DNA of 6,845 nt from Porticoccaceae bacterium. Lineage in GTDB: Bacteria > Pseudomonadota > Gammaproteobacteria > Pseudomonadales > Porticoccaceae. Positions 1-6,537 of this stretch are shown piece by piece (positions within the stretch are counted from its first letter, which is position 1; every line of letters starts with the position of its first letter). Under the pieces are notes generated by a model, which ran no database searches, was not told where the DNA came from, and saw nothing but the letters and a program-made list of their open reading frames with translations. Both the position numbers and the translations under genes were made by a program. The stretch is from assembly GCA_030590275.1 (NCBI GenBank), contig JAUUYV010000096.1, positions 1 through 6,845 on the forward strand, in the 5' to 3' direction.

Positions 1-436
1 CGGCAACCGAAATAGAGCCCCTTACCTGTAAACCTTCTGCTAAGGCTGTATCAGTTAGTTGTACTGAGCGCTCGATGGCTTCAGCTATAGAGCAGTTAGT
101 GTTTTTTTGGCTAAAGTCTTCAGTGGCGGCAATAAAGACTGCAACTTCCGAAACATTTGCAGATATCGCCCGTTCCAGACCGCGCATATTTGGCGTGAGG
201 GCAGAATAAGTAACACCGGCCTTGCGATTAATGGTGCCGAATACGGCTTCGCTGCCCGCCATTTGTGGCACCCATTTTGGGCTGACAAAGCTGCCACTTT
301 CGATAGTTTGTACGCCGGCATCAGCGAGCTTCTCAATAAGGGCGACTTTGGTCTCGGTATCGACTGGGTTTTGCTCATTTTGCAGGCCATCACGCGGCCC
401 AACCTCAAATATTTTAACGTGCGTTGGCAGGCTCAT
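1..436 (-). CDS. liuE: Hydroxymethylglutaryl-CoA lyase, N-terminal part (runs off the left edge)
   Basis: Last step of leucine breakdown: cleaves 3-hydroxy-3-methylglutaryl-CoA to acetyl-CoA and acetoacetate in the cytoplasm (also named mvaB). Only the first 145 codons are present; the family is about 300 residues, so roughly the first half of the TIM barrel is seen. The start ATG at 436-434 gives MSLPTHVKIFEVGPRDGLQNE, the classic N-terminus, with the catalytic/metal-site Arg15 and Asp16 of the GPRDGLQNE motif. SFVSPKWVPQMA follows at 49-60, NMRGLERA at 83-90 and the KNTNCSI block at 111-117. GGAA with an 8-base spacer precedes the start. The gene begins 35 bases after the liuD stop, as the last visible gene of the operon. 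The stretch reading VRGSISVA at 138-145 is VRGYVSC in the human enzyme; this looks like a subfamily variant, not damage. The metal-binding histidines and catalytic cysteine lie outside the window. Family assignment is very secure. Confidence 0.95.
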   Translation of the reverse strand, partial: MSLPTHVKIFEVGPRDGLQNEQNPVDTETKVALIEKLADAGVQTIESGSFVSPKWVPQMAGSEAVFGTINRKAGVTYSALTPNMRGLERAISANVSEVAVFIAATEDFSQKNTNCSIAEAIERSVQLTDTALAEGLQVRGSISVA

Positions 437-471
437 GAGCTTGGTTCCGGTGCTATTTAAATTTTAGTCGT

Positions 472-2511
472 CTAGCCGTCATCGGCGGCAGCTGCTTCGA
501 AATTAACGAGTTCTGCACCGCCATCTACTAAATCACCTTCTTTAAAATAAAACTCCACCACGGTGCCGTCGGCGGGGGCGCGAATGGTGTGCTCCATTTT
601 CATGGCTTCCATAATAACGATGGGGTCATCTTTATTTACTGTGGCTCCGGCTGCTACTGGCAGCGCGACGATAGTGCCATTCATCGGGGCTGTTAAGCCG
701 CCTTCGCCTGAGTCTCCGTCGATATCGCCGCAATCTGGGGCAATCACACTAAATTGCAGGGCTGCATCCTGAGTGAACAGGCTATAGATCCCATCGTGGG
801 CAACTACGGTGGCGTGTAGGCGGTGGCCGTTGATTTCGGCGTGTAGCTCATCTCCAGAGAGACTTCCGCTAACCAGAGTCGTCGTCGACAGCGTTTCGCT
901 ATCGGTGCTGAGCTCAAAATAGTTATTGTCACTGGCTTTGGCGATCACGGTGATTTCTTTTCCGCTGATGAGCAGAGGGTAATCGTGAATCGAATCTGCT
1001 CCCGTGCGCCAGCCATTGGTGTTGTGCCAGGGGGAGTGGGGGTCGGTACTTTGTGCTGCTAGTGCAGCGGTATCTCGATTGCGTTTAAGAATTAAATACA
1101 GCGTGGCAAGGGACAGGTAGTAGGCAAGTTCGTTTCCCTGTTCATCGAAAGTCTTCTTGTGGAAAATTAAATCATGGTGTTTATCGATAAACCCAGTATC
1201 GAGGTCGGCTTTGCGGAAGGGTTCGGAGTTTGCCAGGTTATAGAGGAATTCCACATTAGTGGTCATGCCGCTGATTCGGTATTCGCTCAGTGCCTGGGTC
1301 AGGCGTGAAAGCGCGCGGTTTCTATCTTCGTCCCAGACAATAAGCTTGGCGATCATCGGATCGTAATAAACGCTGACCTCATCACCCTGCAATACGCCAG
1401 TGTCGACGCGAACGTTGGGGTTTTCTTCCGGTGGCTGTAAATACGACAGGGTGCCAGTTACCGGGAGAAAATCGTTGTCCGGATCTTCGGCATAAATGCG
1501 CGCTTCAAAGGCGTGGCCGTTGATTTGTAACTGATCTTGAGACAGAGGTAAACTCTGGCCCGCAGCGACCCGCAGCTGCCATTCCACTAAATCCTGTCCG
1601 GTAATCATTTCGGTGACGGGATGTTCTACCTGCAGACGGGTATTCATTTCCATGAAGTAGAAGGTGTCATCTTTGTCGAGCAGGAATTCGACGGTGCCGG
1701 CACCTTCGTAGTCTATGGTTTTGGCGGCGAGCAGTGCAGCATCGCCCATGGCGGCGCGCACGGTATCGTTCATTCCGGGGGCGGGCGCTTCTTCAATTAC
1801 CTTTTGGTGGCGGCGCTGTACCGAACAGTCTCGCTCAAATAAAAATACGCCATTGCCCTGTTGATCGCAAAACACCTGGATTTCCACATGGCGAGGTTGG
1901 GTCAGATACTTTTCCACCAGCATTCGATCATCTCCAAAGCTGGAGAGAGATTCTCGTTTGGCCGCTTCCAGTGCTTCGTCAAATTCCTCGCTACTCCATA
2001 CTTGACGCATACCTTTGCCACCACCACCGGCCGTGGCTTTAAGGAGCACAGGGTAGCCCATGTCGTCGGCGTGTTTTTTTAGTACAGCTGGGTCCTGCTC
2101 ATCGCCGTGATAACCGGGCACCAGAGGCACACCGGCTTTTTCCATAATTGTTTTGGCTGCTGATTTTGAACCCATGGCTTCAATGGCGCCAACTGGAGGC
2201 CCGATAAAAACAATATCATTGGCCTTGCAGGCTTCGCTAAACGCGGCGTTTTCCGATAAAAATCCGTAGCCGGGATGAATCGCCTGCGCGCCGGTTTTTT
2301 TTGCGGCGGCAATGACTTTATCGGCTAATAAATAGGATTCCTTTGAAGGTGCCGCACCAATATGCACGGCTTCGTCAGCCATAGTGACGTGGAGGGCATT
2401 GGCATCGGCATCGGAATACACGGCAACCGTGCGAATACCGAGTTTGCGAGCGCTACGAATAACTCGGCAGGCTATTTCGCCCCGGTTAGCAATCAGAATT
2501 TTATCGAACAT
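472..2511 (-). CDS. liuD: 3-Methylcrotonyl-CoA carboxylase, biotin-containing alpha subunit
   Basis: ATP-dependent biotin carboxylase plus biotin carrier of methylcrotonyl-CoA carboxylase, which turns 3-methylcrotonyl-CoA into 3-methylglutaconyl-CoA together with LiuB; family members form alpha6beta6 complexes. The protein has 679 residues, normal for the family. The N-terminal biotin carboxylase fold starts at MFDKILIANRGEIACRVI. ATP-grasp follows, with Lys116, Lys158, the AGGGGKGM loop at 161-168, the RRHQKVIEEAPAP block at 233-245, and the active-site Arg292, Glu296 and Arg338. A linker/BT region spans about 450-590. The C-terminal biotinyl domain has APMNG at 608-612 and EAMKMEHT with biotinylated Lys638. 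All catalytic residues looked for are present. The frame stays open upstream to 2712, but that overlaps liuB and reads unlike the family. The ATG at 2511 has a GGGGAA site 9 bases upstream and the family N-terminus. The paralogous geranyl-CoA carboxylase subunit AtuF is the main alternative; the partner subunit argues against it. Confidence 0.96.
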   Translation of the reverse strand: MFDKILIANRGEIACRVIRSARKLGIRTVAVYSDADANALHVTMADEAVHIGAAPSKESYLLADKVIAAAKKTGAQAIHPGYGFLSENAAFSEACKANDIVFIGPPVGAIEAMGSKSAAKTIMEKAGVPLVPGYHGDEQDPAVLKKHADDMGYPVLLKATAGGGGKGMRQVWSSEEFDEALEAAKRESLSSFGDDRMLVEKYLTQPRHVEIQVFCDQQGNGVFLFERDCSVQRRHQKVIEEAPAPGMNDTVRAAMGDAALLAAKTIDYEGAGTVEFLLDKDDTFYFMEMNTRLQVEHPVTEMITGQDLVEWQLRVAAGQSLPLSQDQLQINGHAFEARIYAEDPDNDFLPVTGTLSYLQPPEENPNVRVDTGVLQGDEVSVYYDPMIAKLIVWDEDRNRALSRLTQALSEYRISGMTTNVEFLYNLANSEPFRKADLDTGFIDKHHDLIFHKKTFDEQGNELAYYLSLATLYLILKRNRDTAALAAQSTDPHSPWHNTNGWRTGADSIHDYPLLISGKEITVIAKASDNNYFELSTDSETLSTTTLVSGSLSGDELHAEINGHRLHATVVAHDGIYSLFTQDAALQFSVIAPDCGDIDGDSGEGGLTAPMNGTIVALPVAAGATVNKDDPIVIMEAMKMEHTIRAPADGTVVEFYFKEGDLVDGGAELVNFEAAAADDG

Positions 2512-2530
2512 TAATAGGTTTTCCCCAATG

Positions 2531-2551
2531 CGACCTGCAGTAAGCAGGTCG
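2531..2551 (-). repeat. Perfect 8-bp hairpin in the liuB-liuD junction
   Basis: On the transcribed strand CGACCTGC, a five-base loop TTACT, then GCAGGTCG form a perfect stem with six G:C pairs. It lies 6 bases past the liuB stop and 4 bases before the liuD ribosome-binding site (2521-2526). In the operon mRNA the U-run is on the 5' side of the stem and no U-run follows it, so it is not a standard intrinsic terminator for the operon. On the opposite strand a run of A follows, which is also not a terminator. A role in mRNA stability, processing or tuning of liuD translation is inference. Confidence 0.6.
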
Positions 2552-2557
2552 AAAAAA

Positions 2558-4165
2558 TTACATTCTAAAGACGCCAAATTTGGTGTCTTCGATTTCTTTA
2601 TTAAGGCTAGCTGAAATACACAGGCCAAGCACGGTACGGGTGTCGGCGGGGTCGATAATGCCGTCGTCCCAGAGTCGAGCTGAGGCGTAGTAGGGATGGC
2701 CCTGTTTTTCATAGAGGTCGATTGTCGGTTGTTTAAATTCGGCTTCCTCCTCAGCGCTCCAAGTTTCGCCTTTGCCCTCTATCTGTCCGCGCTTAACTGT
2801 GGCCAGCACTCCGGCGGCCTGTTCGCCGCCCATCACTGAAATACGGGCATTGGGCCACATAAACAGAAAGCGGGGGTCGTAGGAGCGGCCGCACATACCG
2901 TAGTTACCCGCACCGAAAGAACCGCCAATGATGATGGTGAATTTAGGTACTCTGGCGCAGGCCACAGCGGTCACCATTTTTGCACCGTGTTTGGCGATGC
3001 CGTCGGCCTCGTATTGTTTGCCGACCATAAAGCCGGTGATGTTCTGGAGGAACACCAGAGGAATTTTTCGCTGGGCGCAGAGCTCAATAAAGTGCGCGCC
3101 TTTTTGCGCCGACTCCCCAAATAGTATGCCGTTGTTGCCAAGAATCCCTACTGGGTAGCCGTGAATGCGGGCGAAACCGCAGACCAGGGTGGCACCAAAC
3201 AGTGCTTTGAATTCATCGAACTCGGAGCCATCGACAATGCGCGCAATCACCTCGCGTACATCGTAGGGTTGTTTGGTGTCTTTGGGGACCACGCCATAAA
3301 TTTCTTTAGCGTCGTACAGTGGTTCCACAGGTTCTTTGATATCGAGCTGCACAGCTTTGACTCGATTGAGTCGCGCTACCGATTGCCGCGCTAACTTAAG
3401 GGCATGGTGGTCGTTCTGGGCATAGTGATCGGTAACCCCGGAAGTCCGGCAATGGACATCGGCACCACCCAATTCTTCGGCGCTGACTATTTCTCCGGTA
3501 GCAGCTTTCACCAACGGTGGCCCACCTAGAAAAATGGTGCCCTGCTCTTTGACGATAATGGATTCGTCGGCCATCGCGGGTACATAAGCTCCACCGGCGG
3601 TGCAGGAGCCCATCACCACGGCGATCTGTGGGATGCCCTTGGAAGACATCATTGCTTCGTTGTAGAAAGCGCGACCAAAGTGAAAACGATCGGGAAATAT
3701 CTCGGCCTGCATGGGTAAAAACGCGCCACCCGAATCGACCAGGTAAATACAGGGCAGGTTATTTTCCTCGGCAATAGTTTGGGCGCGGACATTTTTGGTA
3801 GCAGTCATTGGGTAGTAGGTGCCGCCCTTAACGGTGGCATCGTTAACGATGATTAGACACTCCTGTCCGGAGACCCGACCAATGCCAGTGATCATGCTGG
3901 CCGCAGGAACATAGTCGTCATAGCATTCCCAGGCGGCGAACTGGGAAAATTCTAGAAAGGGGGTGCCCGGGTCAAGCAGGTATTTGAGCCGGTCGCGGGG
4001 TAACAACTTGCCACGGGCGACGTGGCGTTCGCGGGATTTTTCGTTACCCCCGAGGCTGATCTGGGCTATTTTGGCATTCAGGTCATCGACGATGCTCTGC
4101 ATCTGCGCGGCATTGTCAGCAAAATCGGTAGTACGGGTGTTTATCTTTGTTTTCAATACGGCCAT
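2558..4165 (-). CDS. liuB: 3-Methylcrotonyl-CoA carboxylase, carboxyltransferase beta subunit
   Basis: Carboxyltransferase subunit that moves the carboxyl group from biotin on LiuD to the gamma carbon of 3-methylcrotonyl-CoA. It has 535 residues, the usual length, and two crotonase-like halves. The N half carries [11 protein letters not shown] at 50-60, [13 protein letters not shown] at 143-155 and the oxyanion/CoA loop [13 protein letters not shown] at 186-198. The C half carries [17 protein letters not shown] at 343-359, [11 protein letters not shown] at 372-382 and [14 protein letters not shown] at 414-427. Phe417 in the last motif is, from memory of the Pseudomonas work, the residue that separates methylcrotonyl-CoA carboxylase from geranyl-CoA carboxylase (Gly in AtuC), so the leucine role is preferred. 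The ATG at 4165 fits the family start and has a weak purine-rich site (AGAGAAAAG) upstream. It starts 33 bases after the SDR stop. In the canonical liu order liuC follows it; here liuD follows directly. Confidence 0.96.
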   Translation of the reverse strand: MAVLKTKINTRTTDFADNAAQMQSIVDDLNAKIAQISLGGNEKSRERHVARGKLLPRDRLKYLLDPGTPFLEFSQFAAWECYDDYVPAASMITGIGRVSGQECLIIVNDATVKGGTYYPMTATKNVRAQTIAEENNLPCIYLVDSGGAFLPMQAEIFPDRFHFGRAFYNEAMMSSKGIPQIAVVMGSCTAGGAYVPAMADESIIVKEQGTIFLGGPPLVKAATGEIVSAEELGGADVHCRTSGVTDHYAQNDHHALKLARQSVARLNRVKAVQLDIKEPVEPLYDAKEIYGVVPKDTKQPYDVREVIARIVDGSEFDEFKALFGATLVCGFARIHGYPVGILGNNGILFGESAQKGAHFIELCAQRKIPLVFLQNITGFMVGKQYEADGIAKHGAKMVTAVACARVPKFTIIIGGSFGAGNYGMCGRSYDPRFLFMWPNARISVMGGEQAAGVLATVKRGQIEGKGETWSAEEEAEFKQPTIDLYEKQGHPYYASARLWDDGIIDPADTRTVLGLCISASLNKEIEDTKFGVFRM

Positions 4166-4198
4166 GGAAGCTTTTCTCTTTGGCTATTTTTGTAAAGG

Positions 4199-5083
4199 CT
4201 ATCTTGCCAGGATTTTTGGGAAGGTGGCGCGGTGGAAACCGTTATAAGGTTCGTTGTTGCGCTGAGCTCGTTTGATTTTTCGACCTAGCGGTGAACTTAA
4301 ACACAGCGAGCTGCCGCCATCGACCTTGAGGGTCACGCCGTTAATATAGGCAGCACCTTCACTGAGCAGGAAGCATACCGCTGAGCTTACCTCGGACTCG
4401 GTACCGACACGATTCAAGGGTACAGAATCGGGAAAGGTCGGAATGCATTCGAGCATTTCCGGGTCTTCATAAGTGTCGAGGCCAGACGAAGCCAGGTAAC
4501 CGGGCGCTACAGCATTAAGTCGTACGCCGGCGTAAGCCCATTCCACGGCAGCGGTCTGAGTAAGGTTTTCCATGCCGGCTCGGGCTGCCCCGGAATGCGC
4601 CATGCGCGGCATACCGCCAAAGTTATCGGCGGTGATATTCACAATGGATCCACCGTGTTGTTTCATTGATTTCAGGAACACCGCCTTGGAAACAATAAAG
4701 CCGCCGAGTAAGTTGGAGCGGACCACCGCAAGAAAACCATTGGGGCTGATGTTTTCCAGATCGGCGGGGAATTGTCCTCCCGCGTTATTCACCAGGCCGT
4801 GAATCTGACCGTGGTCAGCGATAAACTTTTCGATAACAATATCCACAGCTTCTGCATCGCGAATATCGGCACAGCCGTAATCGCACACTGCATTGGGGTT
4901 GTCGCCTTCAATTTCTGCTTTAACCGTAACAAGTTTTTCTTCGGTGCGCCCCATCATCAGGATTTTTGCACCCAGTGCAGCCAGCTCATGGGCGATACAC
5001 CGACCAAAACCGCTACCGGACCCAGTTACCAGAATGGTTTTACCTTTAAATGCCCCGGGTTTGAATACGGAGTTATATGGCAT
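4199..5083 (-). CDS. Atypical short-chain dehydrogenase/reductase, trans-2-enoyl-CoA reductase (PECR)/AtuG-like
   Basis: Rossmann-fold oxidoreductase of 294 residues. The cofactor loop TGSGSGFG is at 20-27 and NNAGGQF at 99-105. Arg46 after the second strand, with no acidic residue there, suggests NADP(H). The active-site stretch is not the classical Ser-Tyr-xxx-Lys. In AHSGAARAG (162-170) the usual Tyr and Lys positions read Ser164 and Arg168, and Thr151 stands near the usual Ser. As recalled, the same HSGAARAG block occurs in mammalian peroxisomal trans-2-enoyl-CoA reductase and in SDRs of the Pseudomonas citronellol (Atu) cluster, so an acyl-CoA or terpenoid substrate is likely; the exact reaction is unknown. 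NAVAPG is at 190-195, DGGSS at 255-259, and a tail of about 30 residues follows. The ATG at 5083 (GGGGGA site 4 bases upstream) is chosen over an in-frame TTG at 5095. It sits 48 bases after liuA and 33 before liuB, clearly co-transcribed. Family certain, function not. Confidence 0.9.
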   Translation of the reverse strand: MPYNSVFKPGAFKGKTILVTGSGSGFGRCIAHELAALGAKILMMGRTEEKLVTVKAEIEGDNPNAVCDYGCADIRDAEAVDIVIEKFIADHGQIHGLVNNAGGQFPADLENISPNGFLAVVRSNLLGGFIVSKAVFLKSMKQHGGSIVNITADNFGGMPRMAHSGAARAGMENLTQTAAVEWAYAGVRLNAVAPGYLASSGLDTYEDPEMLECIPTFPDSVPLNRVGTESEVSSAVCFLLSEGAAYINGVTLKVDGGSSLCLSSPLGRKIKRAQRNNEPYNGFHRATFPKILAR

Positions 5084-5131
5084 GGTGTCCCCCAAAAGGT
5101 CTATTTGTTTTTAACTATTGTTGTTTTGCGC

Positions 5132-6301
5132 TTAAGCGGTTTCAGCAAACAGCTCCCGACCCACTAGCATGCGGCGGATTTCTGAAGTCCCTGCGCCGAT
5201 TTCGTAGAGCTTGGCATCGCGAAGCAAGCGGCCCGTCGGGTATTCATTGATATAGCCGTTGCCGCCCAGGGTCTGGATAGCCTGTAGAGCCATTTGGGTG
5301 GCACGCTCTGCGGTATAAAGGATAACCGCCGCTGCGTCTTTCCGCGAGTCTTCGCCACGGTCACAGGCTTTGGCGACGGCATAGAGGTAGGCGCGAGAGG
5401 TATTCAGGTCAACATACATATCGGCGAGCTTACCCTGCATCAGTTGAAATTCTCCAATGGCCTGACCAAATTGCTGACGGTCGTGGATGTAGGGCATCAC
5501 AATGTCCATGCAGTTTTGCATCAGGCCTACCGGGCCGCCAGAGAGCACGGTGCGCTCGTAATCGAGGCCGGACATTAACACGCGAACGCCTTTGCCTACT
5601 TCACCGAGGACGTTTTCCTCAGGGACTTCACAGTCTTCGAACACCAGTTCGCCGGTATTGGAGCCGCGCATGCCCAGTTTATCCAGTTTCTGGGCGCGGC
5701 TGAAGCCGGGGAAATCGCGTTCGACGATAAATGCGGTAATTCCTTTTGAGCCGCCCTTCGGGTCAGTTTTTGCGTAAATTACGTAGGTATTGGCGTCTGG
5801 ACCATTGGTAATCCACATTTTATTGCCGTTCAAAATATATCGGTCGCCCTTTTTATTGGCGCGTAATTTCATGCTGACCACATCGGAGCCCGCGCCAGGC
5901 TCGCTCATTGCCAATGCACCGATATGCTCGCCCGAGCACAGTTTGGGAAGATAACTGGTCTTTTGCTCGGGGGTTCCGTTTTTGCGAATCTGGTTAACAC
6001 ACAGGTTGGAGTGGGCTGCATAGGACAGACCGACGGAGGCCGATGCTCGAGAGATTTCCTCTACCGCGACCACATGGGCCAAATAGCCCAGGTTAGTGCC
6101 GCCATATTCTTCCTCTACGGTGATACCAAGTAAACCCATGTCGCCAAATTTGAGCCATAAATCGGCGGGGAAATCATTGTCTATGTCGATTTGTTCGGCG
6201 CGAGGCGCGATTTCCCCCTGAGCGAATTGGTAGACGGCATCCCTAAGCAGGTCTACGTCTTCGCCGAGATCAAAATTCATACTTCTAAAGGGGGTGTTCA
6301 T
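5132..6301 (-). CDS. liuA: Isovaleryl-CoA dehydrogenase
   Basis: FAD-dependent acyl-CoA dehydrogenase that oxidises isovaleryl-CoA to 3-methylcrotonyl-CoA and passes electrons to electron-transfer flavoprotein. It has 389 residues, the family length. The N-terminal helical domain comes first, then the first signature [13 protein letters not shown] at 131-143 and FAD-contacting WITNG at 163-167. The second signature, [20 protein letters not shown] (345-364), lies in the C-terminal helical domain. The catalytic base identifies the subfamily: Glu249 in [14 protein letters not shown] matches the isovaleryl-CoA dehydrogenase position, while the usual site before Gly-Thr near the C-terminus is Ala370. 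This separates it from citronellyl-CoA and medium- or short-chain enzymes. The ATG at 6301 has GAGGA six bases upstream and gives [14 protein letters not shown], as in LiuA proteins. Met8 (6280) lacks a good site, and the frame's earlier ATG at 6397 would span the predicted promoter. It is the first gene of the minus-strand operon. Confidence 0.96.
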   Translation of the reverse strand: MNTPFRSMNFDLGEDVDLLRDAVYQFAQGEIAPRAEQIDIDNDFPADLWLKFGDMGLLGITVEEEYGGTNLGYLAHVVAVEEISRASASVGLSYAAHSNLCVNQIRKNGTPEQKTSYLPKLCSGEHIGALAMSEPGAGSDVVSMKLRANKKGDRYILNGNKMWITNGPDANTYVIYAKTDPKGGSKGITAFIVERDFPGFSRAQKLDKLGMRGSNTGELVFEDCEVPEENVLGEVGKGVRVLMSGLDYERTVLSGGPVGLMQNCMDIVMPYIHDRQQFGQAIGEFQLMQGKLADMYVDLNTSRAYLYAVAKACDRGEDSRKDAAAVILYTAERATQMALQAIQTLGGNGYINEYPTGRLLRDAKLYEIGAGTSEIRRMLVGRELFAETA

Positions 6302-6307
6302 GGCGAA

Positions 6308-6312
6308 TCCTC
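6308..6312 (-). promoter_or_regulatory. Ribosome-binding site that fixes the liuA start
   Basis: GAGGA on the minus strand lies six bases before the ATG at 6301. Neither the downstream in-frame ATG at 6280 nor the upstream one at 6397 has a comparable site, so this decides the start. Confidence 0.75.
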
Positions 6313-6368
6313 GTCCGGTACATGCTGGGGAATATATTTCACTGATGGCCTGCTGAAACGGCGGTGCG

Positions 6369-6397
6369 ACTATAGCGAAGCCGAGTCTCAACATCAA
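6369..6397 (-). promoter_or_regulatory. Predicted sigma70-type promoter of the liu operon
   Basis: Read on the minus strand, TTGATG (6397-6392; 4 of 6 to TTGACA) is followed after exactly 17 bases by TATAGT (6374-6369; 5 of 6 to TATAAT). Initiation would be near 6362, leaving a leader of about 60 bases before the liuA ATG. The -35 hexamer lies inside one of the three TTGATGT copies, so a protein bound there could block or redirect the polymerase. This is a prediction by eye from spacing and consensus. Confidence 0.5.
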
Positions 6398-6425
6398 TTT
6401 GCCTGTTTTGATGTGGCCTTGATGT
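6391..6425. repeat. Three copies of heptamer TTGATGT, candidate operator array
   Basis: TTGATGT reads on the plus strand at 6408-6414 and 6419-6425, 11 bases apart (about one helical turn). It reads on the minus strand at 6397-6391, so the first and second copies form an inverted repeat with exact 7-base arms and a 10-base spacer. The minus-strand copy overlaps the predicted -35 box of the liuA promoter. The arrangement resembles a transcription-factor site; the factor is unknown and chance recurrence of a short word cannot be excluded. Confidence 0.45.
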
Positions 6426-6495
6426 GTGAGCAGTGTTTGGCCGAATCAGAGGGATAAATGCTTGCTCGAATCTACGCTTTTCCCCACAATGGCCG

Positions 6496-6508
6496 ACCAT
6501 AATATGGT
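6496..6508. promoter_or_regulatory. 13-base palindrome upstream of the acyl-CoA synthetase gene
   Basis: ACCATA, a central A, then TATGGT form perfect 6-base arms. The palindrome ends 29 bases before the synthetase ATG. A weak sigma70-like pair, TTGCTC at 6462-6467 and CACAAT at 6485-6490 with a 17-base gap, would place initiation at about this spot, so an operator covering the start of transcription is possible. Both the promoter pair and the operator role are tentative. Confidence 0.3.
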
Positions 6509-6524
6509 GACCTCAGGTTTTAAT

Positions 6525-6533
6525 GGAAGGGGA
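6525..6533 (+). promoter_or_regulatory. Ribosome-binding site of the acyl-CoA synthetase gene
   Basis: The purine stretch GGAAGGGGA ends four bases before the ATG at 6538. An in-frame ATG at 6523 overlaps this stretch and has no site of its own, so 6538 is preferred. Confidence 0.75.
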
Positions 6534-6537
6534 CTTT

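Larger units (their letters stand above)
6302..6537. other. Divergent intergenic regulatory region
   Basis: These 236 bases lie between two genes pointing away from each other and contain no credible gene on either strand. They hold the promoter for the five-gene operon, three copies of TTGATGT, a 13-base palindrome and the ribosome-binding sites of both flanking genes. I found no match to the LiuR (MerR-type) operator as I remember it, and no regulator gene lies in the window. Confidence 0.8.

Noticed and set aside
107..460. Plus-strand open frame of 117 codons
   Set aside because: It is antisense to the clearly recognised HMG-CoA lyase start and resembles no family I know.
2531..2551. Hairpin as an intrinsic terminator between liuB and liuD
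   Set aside because: No U-run follows the stem in either direction, and the genes on both sides encode subunits of one enzyme that must be made together.
2512..2712. N-terminal extension of liuD by 67 codons to an ATG at 2712
   Set aside because: It would overlap the end of liuB by 155 bases, and its sequence is unlike any biotin carboxylase. The ATG at 2511 has a ribosome-binding site and the conserved family N-terminus.
472..4165. Geranyl-CoA carboxylase (AtuC/AtuF) as the identity of the carboxylase pair
   Set aside because: Phe417 in the beta subunit and the adjacent isovaleryl-CoA dehydrogenase and HMG-CoA lyase fit the leucine pathway better.
5084..5095. TTG start four codons upstream of the SDR ATG
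   Set aside because: No ribosome-binding site precedes the TTG. Its own bases form part of the G-rich site serving the ATG at 5083.
4772..5167. Plus-strand open frame of 131 codons
   Set aside because: It is antisense to the SDR and the end of liuA, and its protein has no recognisable motifs; it is a shadow of the coding frames.
6302..6397. N-terminal extension of liuA by 32 codons
   Set aside because: It covers the best promoter -10 box and lacks a clear ribosome-binding site, while the ATG at 6301 has GAGGA at ideal spacing and the expected protein start.
6425..6440. CRP-like half site TGTGA in the divergent spacer
   Set aside because: The second half, six bases on, reads TTTGG and matches only one base of TCACA.
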